64,000 nt of DNA from Candidatus Thiocaldithrix dubininis (GCA_029972135.1 CP124755.1:3053501-3117500), one strand, 5' to 3'; shown: positions 7,693-16,600, counted from the stretch's first letter. Notes: generated from the sequence alone by a model not told the origin. Numbers and translations are program-made.

Positions 7693-10119
7693 ATGCAGAA
7701 TGCGCGCTGGATTTTTTCGCTTATTTGTCTCACCTTACCGTTCAGCAGTAACGTACAGGCAGCAACCCCTAATGCTTATTTAGCAGCAAATACGACAGAT
7801 CGTATTATTGTCAAACTTAAACCCAGCAGCAGTCCGCAAACAGCTAAAGCCAGTGTAGAAGCGGTTGTGCAAAACGCAGGCATTAGGGCCAGTTATAAAA
7901 AGCCTAGCAGCAATAAAGCGCATATTGTGCAATTAGCTCAACCGCTATCCTTACCTGAGGCGCAAGCCTACGCTGCACAATTAAGCCATGATTCCAGTGT
8001 AGCTTATGCTGAGCCGGATCAATTGATGTTTCCCAGCGATGCGTTAACGCCGAGCGACAGTTCTTACGCTAATCAATGGCATCTCAATACGGCGAACAGC
8101 AATAACCCCAGTGCAAGCAATCTTCCCGCAGCATGGGCAGAAACCACTGGCAGCAACAAAATCGTGGTTGCTGTCGTCGATACAGGCGTACTTAACCATG
8201 TGGATTTAGCGCCCCGCCTCATCGGTGGCAATGCTGCCAGCTCCGGTTATGACTTCGTAAGCTTTGCCAATCGCGGCAATGACGGCAACGGACGCGATAA
8301 CAACCCTTCTGATACAGGTGATTGGGTATCAACCTATGATGTCTCTACTGCTGATTTTTCAAATTGCAATCTTCGTGACAGCACCTGGCACGGCACTCAT
8401 GTCGCTGGCATTATTGGTGCTGCTAGTAACAATGGACGTGGTGTAAGCGGGGTCGATTGGCGAGCCAAACTACTAACGGCGCGTGTATTAGGCAAATGTG
8501 GCGGCTATTTATCCGATATTGCGGACGCGATTCGTTGGTCAGCCGGTGAAAGTATTGATGGCGTTGCCAATCCTAATCCTGCGAAAGTCATTAACTTAAG
8601 CCTAGGTGGCACAGGTGCTTGCGGTCAAACTTACCAAGATGCCATTAATAGTGCAGTAACGCGGGGGGCAACTGTAGTGGTGGCGGCGGGTAATGCAGCA
8701 GCGGATGTAAGCAGTCAACGCCCAGCTAATTGCCAAAACGTCATTACGGTAGCGGCATTAAATAAAGTGGGCGGTCGTGCTAGCTTTAGTAATTACGGCA
8801 GCCAAGTGGATATCGCCGCACCCGGTGTTGGCATTTTATCCACTCTCGATAGCGGCAAAACTACCCCTAATAATGACCATAGTTACGCTTACTATGACGG
8901 CACGAGTATGGCCACCCCACAAGTATCTGGCGTCATTGCATTAATGTTGGCGGCTAACCCTAAATTAACCGATGGCAGCTTAACGAATGTACCGGCTTTA
9001 TTAGAAGCTCGTTTAAAAGCGGCCAGCCGCCCTTTCCCGACTACAGTTGATCGTGCTTGTACCACAACCACTTGTGGCGCGGGTATGTTAGACGCTTACC
9101 AAGCCATTCGTGCGGTTAAACTACCGCCAGCCGTTAATGCAGGCACAGCCTTAACTGTACAAACCGGTGCGCAAGCCAGTCTACAAGGCAACGCACGCGA
9201 TGCTTTTGGCGGTGTAGTCACTTATCAATGGACACAAATGGCGGGAACAACCGTTAGCTTAAGCAATAACCGCAGCTTGAACCCTAGCTTCACCGCACCC
9301 AACCATGCGGGCACATTAAAGTTTCGCTTAACCGCAAGTAACGAAGTTGGCTTAAGCGCCAGTAGTGACCTTACAGTAACCATTGCCAACTCAACCGCAA
9401 AATCGGCTTGCGATGCCACAGCCTTAACATTGAATCAAACCAACAATGGGCAATGGCAAAGCACTTGTTTAGCTACTAATCGCACAACCCGCCATTATGC
9501 CAGCTATTACAACTTCACATTAACGCAAGCCAGCACGGTTACCATTGACCTGAGTTCTAGCGCTCAAGACAGCTACTTATATTTATTAAGTGGGGCAAGT
9601 AAAACCGGCAAAGTGTTAAGCGCAAATGACGACGCGAATGGCAGTTTAAATTCACAAATTAGTCAAGTGTTAGCCGCAGGGACTTATACGTTAGAAGCTA
9701 CTACTTACGCTGCGCAAAAAACAGGGAATTTTTCAGTGAAGGTAACTGCTAGCGCTTTAAATAATGTCTGTAAGCCTAACTCTATTAAACTGGGGCAAAG
9801 TTTAAACGCAACTTGGTTGGCTAATACCTGCGCTTCTAGCCATCGCGGTAATGCTTTTAATGCCCAATATTATAGTTTCAGCCTCAATAGCCCTACCAAA
9901 GTGGTGATTGACTTAAGTTCAGCCCAAGATACCTACCTTTATTTATTAAGTGGTGCTAATGCCACTGGCAGCCTACTGGCACAAAATGATGACAGCAAAG
10001 GCACAACCAATTCACAAATTGTGCAAACCTTAAATGCGGGTACTTATGTGATTGAAGCGACCACTTTCCGCCCGAATATGACAGGTACAGTTAAAGTAAG
10101 TCTGACCGCCATTAATTAA
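7693..10119 (+). CDS. secreted subtilisin-like (S8) serine protease with PKD-like and two PPC domains
   Basis: The 808-residue precursor starts with a Sec signal peptide (MQNARWIFSLICLTLPFSSNVQA). An I9-type propeptide follows (DRIIVKLKPSSSPQ to VAYAEPDQLM). The S8 catalytic domain carries Asp163 (VVAVVDTGV), His236 (HGTHVAGIIG) and Ser405 (GTSMATPQVSG). After it come a PKD/Ig-like domain with VTYQWTQMAG, then two homologous pre-peptidase C-terminal domains. Each PPC domain has the pattern YYxFxL, TxVxIDLSS, SYLYLLSGA and AGTYxxEATT. The ATG at 7693 was preferred to a TTG at 7648 because it gives a proper signal peptide. PPC domains are usually removed after export, so the mature enzyme is probably extracellular. 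A terminator follows; there is no obvious inhibitor or secretion gene beside it. Confidence 0.93.
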   Translation: MQNARWIFSLICLTLPFSSNVQAATPNAYLAANTTDRIIVKLKPSSSPQTAKASVEAVVQNAGIRASYKKPSSNKAHIVQLAQPLSLPEAQAYAAQLSHDSSVAYAEPDQLMFPSDALTPSDSSYANQWHLNTANSNNPSASNLPAAWAETTGSNKIVVAVVDTGVLNHVDLAPRLIGGNAASSGYDFVSFANRGNDGNGRDNNPSDTGDWVSTYDVSTADFSNCNLRDSTWHGTHVAGIIGAASNNGRGVSGVDWRAKLLTARVLGKCGGYLSDIADAIRWSAGESIDGVANPNPAKVINLSLGGTGACGQTYQDAINSAVTRGATVVVAAGNAAADVSSQRPANCQNVITVAALNKVGGRASFSNYGSQVDIAAPGVGILSTLDSGKTTPNNDHSYAYYDGTSMATPQVSGVIALMLAANPKLTDGSLTNVPALLEARLKAASRPFPTTVDRACTTTTCGAGMLDAYQAIRAVKLPPAVNAGTALTVQTGAQASLQGNARDAFGGVVTYQWTQMAGTTVSLSNNRSLNPSFTAPNHAGTLKFRLTASNEVGLSASSDLTVTIANSTAKSACDATALTLNQTNNGQWQSTCLATNRTTRHYASYYNFTLTQASTVTIDLSSSAQDSYLYLLSGASKTGKVLSANDDANGSLNSQISQVLAAGTYTLEATTYAAQKTGNFSVKVTASALNNVCKPNSIKLGQSLNATWLANTCASSHRGNAFNAQYYSFSLNSPTKVVIDLSSAQDTYLYLLSGANATGSLLAQNDDSKGTTNSQIVQTLNAGTYVIEATTFRPNMTGTVKVSLTAIN

Positions 10120-10145
10120 ATTACTGAATTTTTTACAAAAAAATA

Positions 10146-10175
10146 GGCAGCCATGAATGAGATGGTTGCCTTTTT
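10146..10175 (+). terminator. intrinsic terminator of the S8 protease gene
   Basis: GGCAGCCAT pairs with ATGGTTGCC (one G-U) around a 7-nt loop and is followed by TTTTT, 26 bases after the stop codon. Confidence 0.85.
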
Positions 10176-10310
10176 GAGGTGAAATGACTCTTTATACAAG
10201 ATAGACCTGCTAAACTTTTAGTCTCATCAAGTCCTATCTCATTTAGGAGTATAGACAATAAATGAGCATAAGATAGGTTAAAACGCGGTAATAATGCGAA
10301 AAATTTTCAA

Positions 10311-10991
10311 TTACGCTTCAAACTTATAACCCACTGAATAAACCGAATGAATCAGCTCTTGCTCAGGCGCAATTTCTGCCAACTTTTTACGCAACTTCTT
10401 AATATGACTGTCAATCGTACGATCCGAAACAATACGATTATCAGGATAGACTTTTTCCATTAAATGATTACGTCCAAAAATCCGCCCCGGTTGCTGCTGC
10501 AAAATATCCAGCAATTCAAATTCAACTAACGTTAGAACCGTTTCTTGCTCCTGATAACGCACAATTAAGCGATTACGATCCAATTCTAATCTATTCAGCG
10601 GTGGGGTTTCTGTTTCAGAGGCAGGGTTTAGTTGCGTGCGACGTAATACAGCTTTAATCCGCGCCACTACCTCACGCGGACTAAAGGGCTTACAAATATA
10701 ATCATCTGCCCCCAATTCCAAGCCTAAGAGACGGTCGATTTCTTCAACCCGCGCCGTTAGCATAATAATGGGAACGGCTGAAAATCGACGAATGTCTTTA
10801 CAAATCTCTAAACCGTCTTTACCTGGTAACATGACATCCAGCAAAATTAAATTAGGTTTTTCTTGTTGTACCCAATCCACGACTTGCAAACCATCATTAA
10901 TACAATGCGTGCGAAAATTCGCATTCTGTAAGTATTTTTGTAATAAATCAGCAATCTTTGGCTCGTCTTCTACAATCAGAACTTGTTCCAT
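10311..10991 (-). CDS. baeR: OmpR-family response regulator, BaeR-like
   Basis: The 226-residue regulator has a receiver domain with acidic pocket VEDEP, the phosphoacceptor Asp in LILLDVMLPGKDG, the conserved Thr in MLTAR and Lys in CKPFSPREVVARIKAVLRR. A winged-helix OmpR-type DNA-binding domain follows (GRNHLMEKVYPDNRIVSDRTIDSHIKKLRKKL). The stretch RRFSAVPIIMLTARVEEIDR and ADDYICKPFSPREVV resembles E. coli BaeR closely. BaeR activates envelope-stress and efflux genes there. It is the downstream gene of the two-component pair; the kinase gene 20 bases upstream is interrupted by an IS, so the regulator may lack its normal input. Confidence 0.88.
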   Translation of the reverse strand: MEQVLIVEDEPKIADLLQKYLQNANFRTHCINDGLQVVDWVQQEKPNLILLDVMLPGKDGLEICKDIRRFSAVPIIMLTARVEEIDRLLGLELGADDYICKPFSPREVVARIKAVLRRTQLNPASETETPPLNRLELDRNRLIVRYQEQETVLTLVEFELLDILQQQPGRIFGRNHLMEKVYPDNRIVSDRTIDSHIKKLRKKLAEIAPEQELIHSVYSVGYKFEA

Positions 10992-11010
10992 GCAACTTTC
11001 TTCTAATCTG

Positions 11011-12006
11011 TTATTTGTCTATAGGCAGTTTAATACGAATAGCTAAACCGCCCAAACCGGCAGGCGCGGCACTAATACTGCCTTGATGCGCTTCCACAAT
11101 ATTTTTACAAATGCTCAAGCCAATTCCCGCGCCGCCAGTTGCACGATTACGTGAACCTTCCACACGATATAAACGATCAAATAAACGTGATAAGGCTTCG
11201 GGTGGCACACCGGGCGCGGAATCTTGAAACACAATTTCTATATAGGTGGGACTGATATAAGTTGCAACCTGCAATATACCCGGCTTATCCGTATAGCGAA
11301 GGCTATTTTCTAACAGATTCTTAAACAATTGGTGTAAGCGTTGACTATCCGCTTGCAGCCAAACAGCTTGTGGCTTAATCGCTTGGCTATCTAAATATAA
11401 TTGTTTTTCTTGTAAAACCGTATGATACACCGTCAGGGTTTCTTGTAGCACTTGCGTAAGATTAACCCGACTTTTCTGATAACTTAGCGCCCCATTATCG
11501 GACATTGAAAGGTCATATAAGTCATTCACTAAACGTTCTAAATGCACAGCTTCTTGATGTAAGGAAGCTAAGGTTTGGGCATCCGCTTGGTTAATGCCAT
11601 CTTGAATCGCTTCAATTTCACCACGCAAGATAGCTAACGGCGTGCGCAATTCATGCGCAATATCCGCAATCCATTGTTTACGCGATTGCTCATTTTGTTG
11701 TAAACGCTCGGCTAGTTGGTTGAAATCTTGGGTTAATTGCGTTAATTCATCATGTCCAATCAAGGGCATACGCAAGGCATAATTGCCATTTGCCAATTGC
11801 CGAGTACCTTGCCGTAATACTTGAATCGGGCGACCTAATTGCCGTGCTAGGTAATAAGAAATTGTTCCCGCCACTAATAACATAACCAAACCCACAATCC
11901 ACAAAGTGGTTTGTAAACGGTCGGCAAATTCCAGATCAACTTTTTCAGTTAGGCGTTGGCGGGGATGTAAGCCTAAGTAACCTGAGTTCGACGTAAGGCA
12001 TAGCAT
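11011..12006 (-). pseudogene. baeS: BaeS-like sensor histidine kinase, C-terminal part (split by IS982 element)
   Basis: This is the catalytic two-thirds of the kinase. The second membrane helix (LWIVGLVMLLVAGTISYYL) is followed by HAMP (LGRPIQVLRQGTRQLANGNY). The H-box is ADIAHELRTPLAILRGEIE, the N-box LFKNLLENSLRYTD, then DSAPGVP and GGAGIGLSICKNIV. The first native codon after the insertion is the glycine of GLHPRQRL. The open frame begins earlier, inside the IS end: an ATG at 12006 supplies MLCLTSNSG plus the target-duplication codons YL in frame. That ATG overlaps the transposase stop (TAATG). The sensor domain and first helix lie on the other side of the IS. Removing 1,001 bases would restore a protein of about 479 residues, the usual BaeS size. 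Confidence 0.92.
11974..11979. repeat. target-site duplication, left side of IS copy A
   Basis: TAAGTA here is repeated directly at 12975-12980 on the other side of the element. It encodes Tyr-Leu of the interrupted kinase when read on the minus strand. Confidence 0.9.
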
Positions 12007-12881
12007 TAGAGTATGGCTAACGCATTGATATTTAAGTTCAATGAGGGTTTCTTCGCTTGATAGGAATACGCAATAAGCCCGGCGATGACATGAGCGACAT
12101 AATGAGGCAGTGAACGATGGCGAGAATGCTCAATTTGCGATTGATTTTTCAACTGATCGTTAATGGTTTCGATGATAAAACGCTTACGCAAGAGCAATTG
12201 ATCGAAAGTAGAACGCACGACCTGTTTCATATTTTTCCGTAACGAGGTAATCCATTCAATGCCTTGCTGAGCGAGTTGTTGAGCCAATGCCTGAGAGAGA
12301 TAGCCTGCATCCCCAAAGACTTTGCCAACCACGGATTTCATCAGGGTGGGAACGGGTTGGCGATCATCGACATTACCCGCACTTAAGGCAAAGGACACGA
12401 TACCACCTTGATCATTCACCACGAGATGCAGCTTGAAGCCATAGAACCAGCCGGTGGATGACTTCCCTCGTCCTGCGGTATTGGCAAAGGTCTTATGACG
12501 GGGAATCCGAATATTGTCACAGACGCGTAAGGGGGTGGAGTCAATGAAGGCAATTCCGCGACTGGCTTCACAGCGGGATTGCATGAACCGCGTCAGCGGC
12601 ACTAATACATCGGGAACGCGCTCAATAAACCGTTGATAACTGGGCAACTGAGGAAAAGCCGACTTCAAATAGACTTGAACATGTTTGAGGTAATACCACT
12701 TGAAGGTGTGATAGCCTGATTGATGGTAATGTACCCAAATCGTCATCACTTCACTCAGACTTAAACCACACGGACGATTCCGCTTTGGGCGGGTGGTCGG
12801 GGGTTCTAATACACTCGCTTTCCAATGCGGTAAAAAGCCTTGGCAAAAATCATCTATCTCGCAGAACAGTCGTGTTAACAT
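12006..12881 (-). CDS. IS982-family DDE transposase (copy A)
   Basis: The 291-residue transposase catalyses cut-and-paste or copy-out movement of the element. It has the N-terminal pattern LFCEIDDFCQGF typical of IS982. The catalytic DDE residues appear as FIDSTPLRVCDN (first Asp), VFGDAGYLS (second Asp) and RFIIETINDQLKNQ (Glu). The family signature AGRGKSSTGWFYGFKLHL lies between the first two. Length is normal, there is no frameshift, and an identical protein is encoded by copy B, so it is probably active. The ATG has no obvious ribosome-binding site and is preceded by a long hairpin (see the inverted repeat at 12886). The stop TAA overlaps an ATG that reads into the kinase fragment. Confidence 0.95.
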   Translation of the reverse strand: MLTRLFCEIDDFCQGFLPHWKASVLEPPTTRPKRNRPCGLSLSEVMTIWVHYHQSGYHTFKWYYLKHVQVYLKSAFPQLPSYQRFIERVPDVLVPLTRFMQSRCEASRGIAFIDSTPLRVCDNIRIPRHKTFANTAGRGKSSTGWFYGFKLHLVVNDQGGIVSFALSAGNVDDRQPVPTLMKSVVGKVFGDAGYLSQALAQQLAQQGIEWITSLRKNMKQVVRSTFDQLLLRKRFIIETINDQLKNQSQIEHSRHRSLPHYVAHVIAGLIAYSYQAKKPSLNLNINALAIL

Positions 12882-12885
12882 CAGG

Positions 12886-12953
12886 GTAGCAGCCTTGCGT
12901 GGGTAATTTTAGGATGTGGTTATCCCATGAAGTATTCCACAAAAGGCTGCTAC
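12886..12953. repeat. 11-bp inverted repeat in the transposase leader (copy A)
   Basis: GTAGCAGCCTT (12886-12896) and AAGGCTGCTAC (12943-12953) are perfect inverse copies 46 bases apart. In a transcript that enters the IS from outside, the right arm would pair just upstream of the transposase ATG at 12881 and could hide the initiation region. This resembles the protection against readthrough translation known for IS10 and IS50. The function is inference; the repeat is direct observation and is present in both copies. Confidence 0.7.
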
Positions 12954-12968
12954 TTGCTTACATCGAAC

Positions 12969-13451
12969 TCAGGTTAAGTAACCTACCGTTTGTTTATCCA
13001 CAACTAAAGGACGTAAATTGCTGGGTAATTCTAAGCGGGGATTGCCACGAATTAATTGCTTTTGCGCATCTAATAGCACCACGCGCCCAATATAACGGTC
13101 AATCCGCATTTGAATATGTGGCGGTGGGCGTTTATCGTCTTCAAATTCTGCTCTGGGTCGCCGCCGCCCTTCGTCACCATCGACTGGAAATAAACTACTG
13201 CGTACCGCACTGTGCAATAAACCCGACCATTGGCGTGGATCATCTACCAAGTCATGCCAATTACCATTACGTTGATAATAATCAGTGAGTTGACTTTCTA
13301 ATTGCGCCAATGAACGATTTTCTTGCTCATTCACATAGGCAAGAAAGCTGGAGGTAAAATTTTGTTGAATAACAAAGGCCATGCCTAAAATTGCAATTAG
13401 GCAGGCGGCAAATAAAGCAATAAATAATTTGGTACGAATGCTAAGTATCAT
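12969..13451 (-). pseudogene. baeS: BaeS-like sensor histidine kinase, N-terminal sensor fragment (split by IS982 element)
   Basis: The fragment encodes about 160 residues. It starts with a membrane helix (LFIALFAACLIAILGMAFVI) and continues with a periplasmic sensor region containing a basic/acidic stretch (GRRRPRAEFEDDKRPPPHI). The frame runs to GYL of the target duplication and then stops on the TGA inside the IS terminal repeat. The ATG at 13451 was chosen over a TTG at 13478. The gene begins about 57 bases after alr, so it may have been read from the dnaB-alr transcript. No histidine kinase catalytic motif is in this part; those are at 11011-11950. Confidence 0.88.
12975..12980. repeat. 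target-site duplication, right side of IS copy A
   Basis: TAAGTA directly repeats the 6 bases at 11974-11979 that flank the other end of the element. Confidence 0.9.
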
Positions 13452-13508
13452 GAGGTTATAGACCCTCGCGCCTATCAATAGTTTAGCACTGTAGCCGATT
13501 TAGCAGTT

Positions 13509-14582
13509 CTATACGTAGTCATGTACGCATAAATTGCCTGCATTGCACAATATTTCATAACTAATCGTACCCGCCGACCGTGCTACCCGGTCGACTGCAA
13601 TATGCTTGCCCCATAATTCCACGGTATCACCGGGCTGTGCTTCAATACCCGTCAAATCAATGACCGTCATGTCCATTGACACCCGCCCCAAAGTACGGGT
13701 TTCTTTACCGTTTACCCAAACTGGCGTACCCGTCGGCGCATGACGCGGATAACCATCCGCATAACCACAAGCAATTACTCCTGTACGCATATCTTCTGGA
13801 CAAATCCAACTAGCGCCATAACCAATGCTTTCACCTTTTGGAATGGTATGCACCGCAATCAGGGGCGCGGTTAAGGTCATAACGGCTTGTAAGCCCTCGG
13901 CTTTAGCATTGCCATTCTCAAACGGACTTGCACCGTATAGCATAATGCCGGGGCGTACCCACTGGGTATGCGTTTGCGACCATGCCAAAATACTGGCGGA
14001 ATTCGCCATACTCAAGGGGGTTTCAATGCCTGCGGTATACTGCAAAAATTGATCAATTTGCGCTTGGGTATGTGAATTATCTTTTTCATCCGCACATGCC
14101 ATGTGGGTGACTAACCAAGGCTTAGAGCGCACATTGGAATGTTTGCTTAACTTGTCAAATAAGCTACGCGCTTGTTCTACTGGAAAACCTAAACGGTGCA
14201 TACCCGAATCAAGTTTAATCGCAATATCGACTTTCAGACTATACGGGGCACTATCTAATAATTCTAATTGCGCATAATCGTGAATCACTACGCGTAAACG
14301 ATGTTCCGACGCAGCTTTTAACCCCGCAAAGTTTTGGTAGCCTTGCAACACGGTAATCGGGTGTAAAAAACGTGCTTGGCGTAATTCCAAAGCTTCTTGC
14401 ACACAAGACACAGCAAACCCATTCGCATGATTTAAGGTTTCTGCCGTTTTTAACATATTATGCCCGTAGGCATTGGCTTTAATGACCGCCATAACCAAAC
14501 TGTTAGGCGCAGCTTGACGACAACGTTGTAAATTATGGCGTAATGCCGCTGAATCTATAATAACGCGCGCAGATCGTTTCAT
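13509..14582 (-). CDS. alr: alanine racemase
   Basis: Alr interconverts L- and D-alanine with PLP for peptidoglycan synthesis. The 357-residue protein has the PLP lysine in VMAVIKANAYGHN near residue 35, IKLDSGMHRLGF, VRPGIMLYGASPF, and the second catalytic tyrosine in SIGYGASW. The C-terminal beta domain has GRVSMDMTVIDLT. It follows dnaB by 30 bases on the same strand, an order (rplI-dnaB-alr) found in many gammaproteobacteria. The kinase gene baeS follows. Confidence 0.96.
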   Translation of the reverse strand: MKRSARVIIDSAALRHNLQRCRQAAPNSLVMAVIKANAYGHNMLKTAETLNHANGFAVSCVQEALELRQARFLHPITVLQGYQNFAGLKAASEHRLRVVIHDYAQLELLDSAPYSLKVDIAIKLDSGMHRLGFPVEQARSLFDKLSKHSNVRSKPWLVTHMACADEKDNSHTQAQIDQFLQYTAGIETPLSMANSASILAWSQTHTQWVRPGIMLYGASPFENGNAKAEGLQAVMTLTAPLIAVHTIPKGESIGYGASWICPEDMRTGVIACGYADGYPRHAPTGTPVWVNGKETRTLGRVSMDMTVIDLTGIEAQPGDTVELWGKHIAVDRVARSAGTISYEILCNAGNLCVHDYV

Positions 14583-14612
14583 TTAAAGCCGTTGCTTCCC
14601 TTAAATTAATCA

Positions 14613-15995
14613 TTAGTAGCCGGGGGTATAAATATTGGGCGCATAATTTTCAAAGCGATTGTAATGCCCCAGAAACGTTAAATATACCTCACCTATCGGA
14701 CCATTACGCTGTTTGCGAATCAAAATTTCTGCCTTATTTTTTTCATCTTCCGGTATCTCTTTGTTATACACGCTCTCCCGGTAAATGGCGATAATCACAT
14801 CCGCATCTTGTTCAATCGCTCCTGATTCGCGCAAGTCCGACATAATCGGGCGCTTATCACTGCGTTGTTCAAGACCACGATTTAACTGAGATAAAGCAAT
14901 CACTGGCACGCTTAATTCTTTAGCTAGTGCCTTTAGGGAGCGAGAAATTTCTGAAATTTCATTGGTACGGTTTTCACTGTTGCCGGTTTGCATTAATTGC
15001 AAATAATCCACCACGATTAAACCCAACTGCCCATGTTCACGCATTAAACGGCGCGCGCGCGCCCTTACTTCGGTGGGTGAAAGTGCCGAACCGTCATCAA
15101 TAAACAGTGGAGTGGTGCTTAAAATCTTGACGGCAATCGCCACCCGTGGCCAATCTTCATCATTCAGCTTACCCGTCCGTAAACGTTGCTGCTCAATGCG
15201 TCCTAGGGAAGAAAACATCCGCATAGTTAATTGCTCAGCGGGCATTTCCATACTGAAAATCGCCACCGGCAATTTTTCACGGGTTGCCACATGCTCCGCA
15301 ATATTCATCGCAAAGGTGGTTTTACCCATTGAAGGCCGCCCCGCCACAATAATTAAATCACCGCGTTGCATACCAGACGTCATTTCGTCTAAATCGCTAT
15401 AACCTGTGGAAATACCCGTAATCGGCGAATTACTACTACTGAGTTTTTCTATATGTTCTAACAGGCTTTTCGCCACGCGCTTAATCGGTTGAAAGACCGC
15501 GTTCTGGCGCGAACCTTGTTCGGCAATTTCAAAAACGCGTCGTTCGGCTTCGTCTAATAACTCTTTGCTTTGCCGCCCTTGAGCAGTAAATGCGGTATCC
15601 GCAATATCCGTACCCACTGCAATCAATTGGCGTAACACGGATTTTTCCCGCACGATTTCCGCATAAGCGCGAATATTCGCCGCACTGGGAGTATCTTTGA
15701 CCATGACGACTAAATAAGCAAAACCACCGGCATTTTCCAACTCCTTACGCTCATTTAACCATTCTTTGACAGTCAGAATATCAATCGGCTTATTGCCATC
15801 GACTAATGCGGCAATTGCCCGAAAAATTAAGCGGTGATCTTGGCGGTAAAAATCGGTTTCGGTTATTTTATCGGCAATACTATCCCAAGCAGAGGTGTCA
15901 TTTGCACGTCCGCTAATTAATAAACCACCTAATACAGATTGTTCGGCTTCAATTGAATGTGGTGGTATTTTTAAACTTTCGTATGTGTCGGCCAT
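14613..15995 (-). CDS. dnaB: replicative DNA helicase DnaB
   Basis: DnaB is the hexameric 5'-3' helicase that opens the replication fork. The 460-residue protein has the N-terminal DnaG-interacting domain (PPHSIEAEQSVLGGLL) and a linker. The RecA-like domain has Walker A GRPSMGKTT, Walker B LIVVDYLQLMQ, the DnaB motif SQLNRGLEQRSDKRP and the arginine-finger region DLRESGAIEQDADVI. It is full length, with no intein or insertion. It lies 159 bases after rplI, behind a hairpin terminator, and just upstream of alr. Confidence 0.98.
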   Translation of the reverse strand: MADTYESLKIPPHSIEAEQSVLGGLLISGRANDTSAWDSIADKITETDFYRQDHRLIFRAIAALVDGNKPIDILTVKEWLNERKELENAGGFAYLVVMVKDTPSAANIRAYAEIVREKSVLRQLIAVGTDIADTAFTAQGRQSKELLDEAERRVFEIAEQGSRQNAVFQPIKRVAKSLLEHIEKLSSSNSPITGISTGYSDLDEMTSGMQRGDLIIVAGRPSMGKTTFAMNIAEHVATREKLPVAIFSMEMPAEQLTMRMFSSLGRIEQQRLRTGKLNDEDWPRVAIAVKILSTTPLFIDDGSALSPTEVRARARRLMREHGQLGLIVVDYLQLMQTGNSENRTNEISEISRSLKALAKELSVPVIALSQLNRGLEQRSDKRPIMSDLRESGAIEQDADVIIAIYRESVYNKEIPEDEKNKAEILIRKQRNGPIGEVYLTFLGHYNRFENYAPNIYTPGY

Positions 15996-16094
15996 AGTGG
16001 CAAGTGTAGCGGAGTTTACGTAGAACCGTTGGGGATAGGTCTGTGGGAAAGCTGTGGATAACTTGTGTAAAACTCATTAGCCCAGATAAAACAA

Positions 16095-16125
16095 AGTCCT
16101 ATGATCACAGAATAATCATAGGACT
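16095..16125 (-). terminator. intrinsic terminator after rplI
   Basis: AGTCCTATGAT and ATCATAGGACT form an 11-bp perfect stem with a 9-nt loop. On the minus strand it is followed by TTTGTTTT, which makes it an intrinsic terminator 29 bases after the rplI stop. dnaB therefore probably has its own promoter between 15996 and 16094 or depends on readthrough. Confidence 0.85.
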
Positions 16126-16153
16126 GGCATTAAGGCATCATGCTGTCAGCTAA

Positions 16154-16600
16154 TTACTCAGCTTCAACAATCACTTTAATGTTTACATTAACTTCAGTGT
16201 GTAAATGTAAAGTAACTTCAAATTCGCCAACATGACGTAAAGAACCGTCATTTAAGCGGATTTCACGACGTTCAACAGGAATACCGGCTTCTTTAAGTGC
16301 ATCTGCAATTTCATGGCTAGATACAGAACCGAATAATTTACCTTCGTTGCCCGCTTTTGCTTTAATGGTTAAGACCAAACCGTCTAATTGGGCTTTACGT
16401 GCTTCAGCAGCCGCTAACGCAGCCGCAGCGTCTGCCTCTAACTCAGCGCGACGTGCTTCAACCTCAGCCATATTAGCAGCCGTTGCCATTTTGGCTTTAC
16501 CTTGAGGAATCAGGCAGTTACGTGCATAACCGGGGCGTACATTCACCACATTACCTAATGCACCCAGATTCTCAACTTTTTGCAGAAGAATGACTTCCAT
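16154..16600 (-). CDS. rplI: 50S ribosomal protein L9
   Basis: The 148-residue protein starts MEVILLQKVENLGALGNVVNV and has the L9 signature GYARNCLIPQGKA. The long connecting helix (AEVEARRAELEADAAAALAAAEARK, given here by residues about 45-70) is followed by the C-terminal domain GNEGKLFGSVSSHEIADAL. The ATG at 16600 has a strong AAGGTGAG site, so upstream in-frame codons were not used. It is the last gene of rpsF-rpsR-DUF2232-rplI before a terminator. Confidence 0.97.
   Translation of the reverse strand: MEVILLQKVENLGALGNVVNVRPGYARNCLIPQGKAKMATAANMAEVEARRAELEADAAAALAAAEARKAQLDGLVLTIKAKAGNEGKLFGSVSSHEIADALKEAGIPVERREIRLNDGSLRHVGEFEVTLHLHTEVNVNIKVIVEAE

Larger units (their letters stand above)
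11980..12974 (-). mobile_element. IS982-family insertion sequence, copy A (995 bp), inside baeS
   Basis: The element starts ACCTGAGTTCGACGTAAG and ends with the near-perfect inverse (CTTACATCGAACTCAGGT), so the terminal repeats are 18 bp with one mismatch and begin with ACC as in the IS982 family. It is flanked by the 6-bp duplication TAAGTA. One transposase gene fills most of it, read on the minus strand. A second copy of the same length lies at 36829-37823; the two look identical in all segments compared, and the encoded proteins are identical. This suggests recent transposition. Insertion splits the baeS-like kinase gene. Confidence 0.95.

Noticed and set aside
9225..9419. Antisense open frames inside the S8 protease and other long genes
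   Set aside because: They follow codon-bias shadows of the genuine genes and have no ribosome-binding sites or family features.
12899..13288. Plus-strand open frame across the IS end and the baeS sensor region
   Set aside because: It crosses an insertion junction and is antisense to the transposase leader and the kinase sensor fragment, so it can only be fortuitous.
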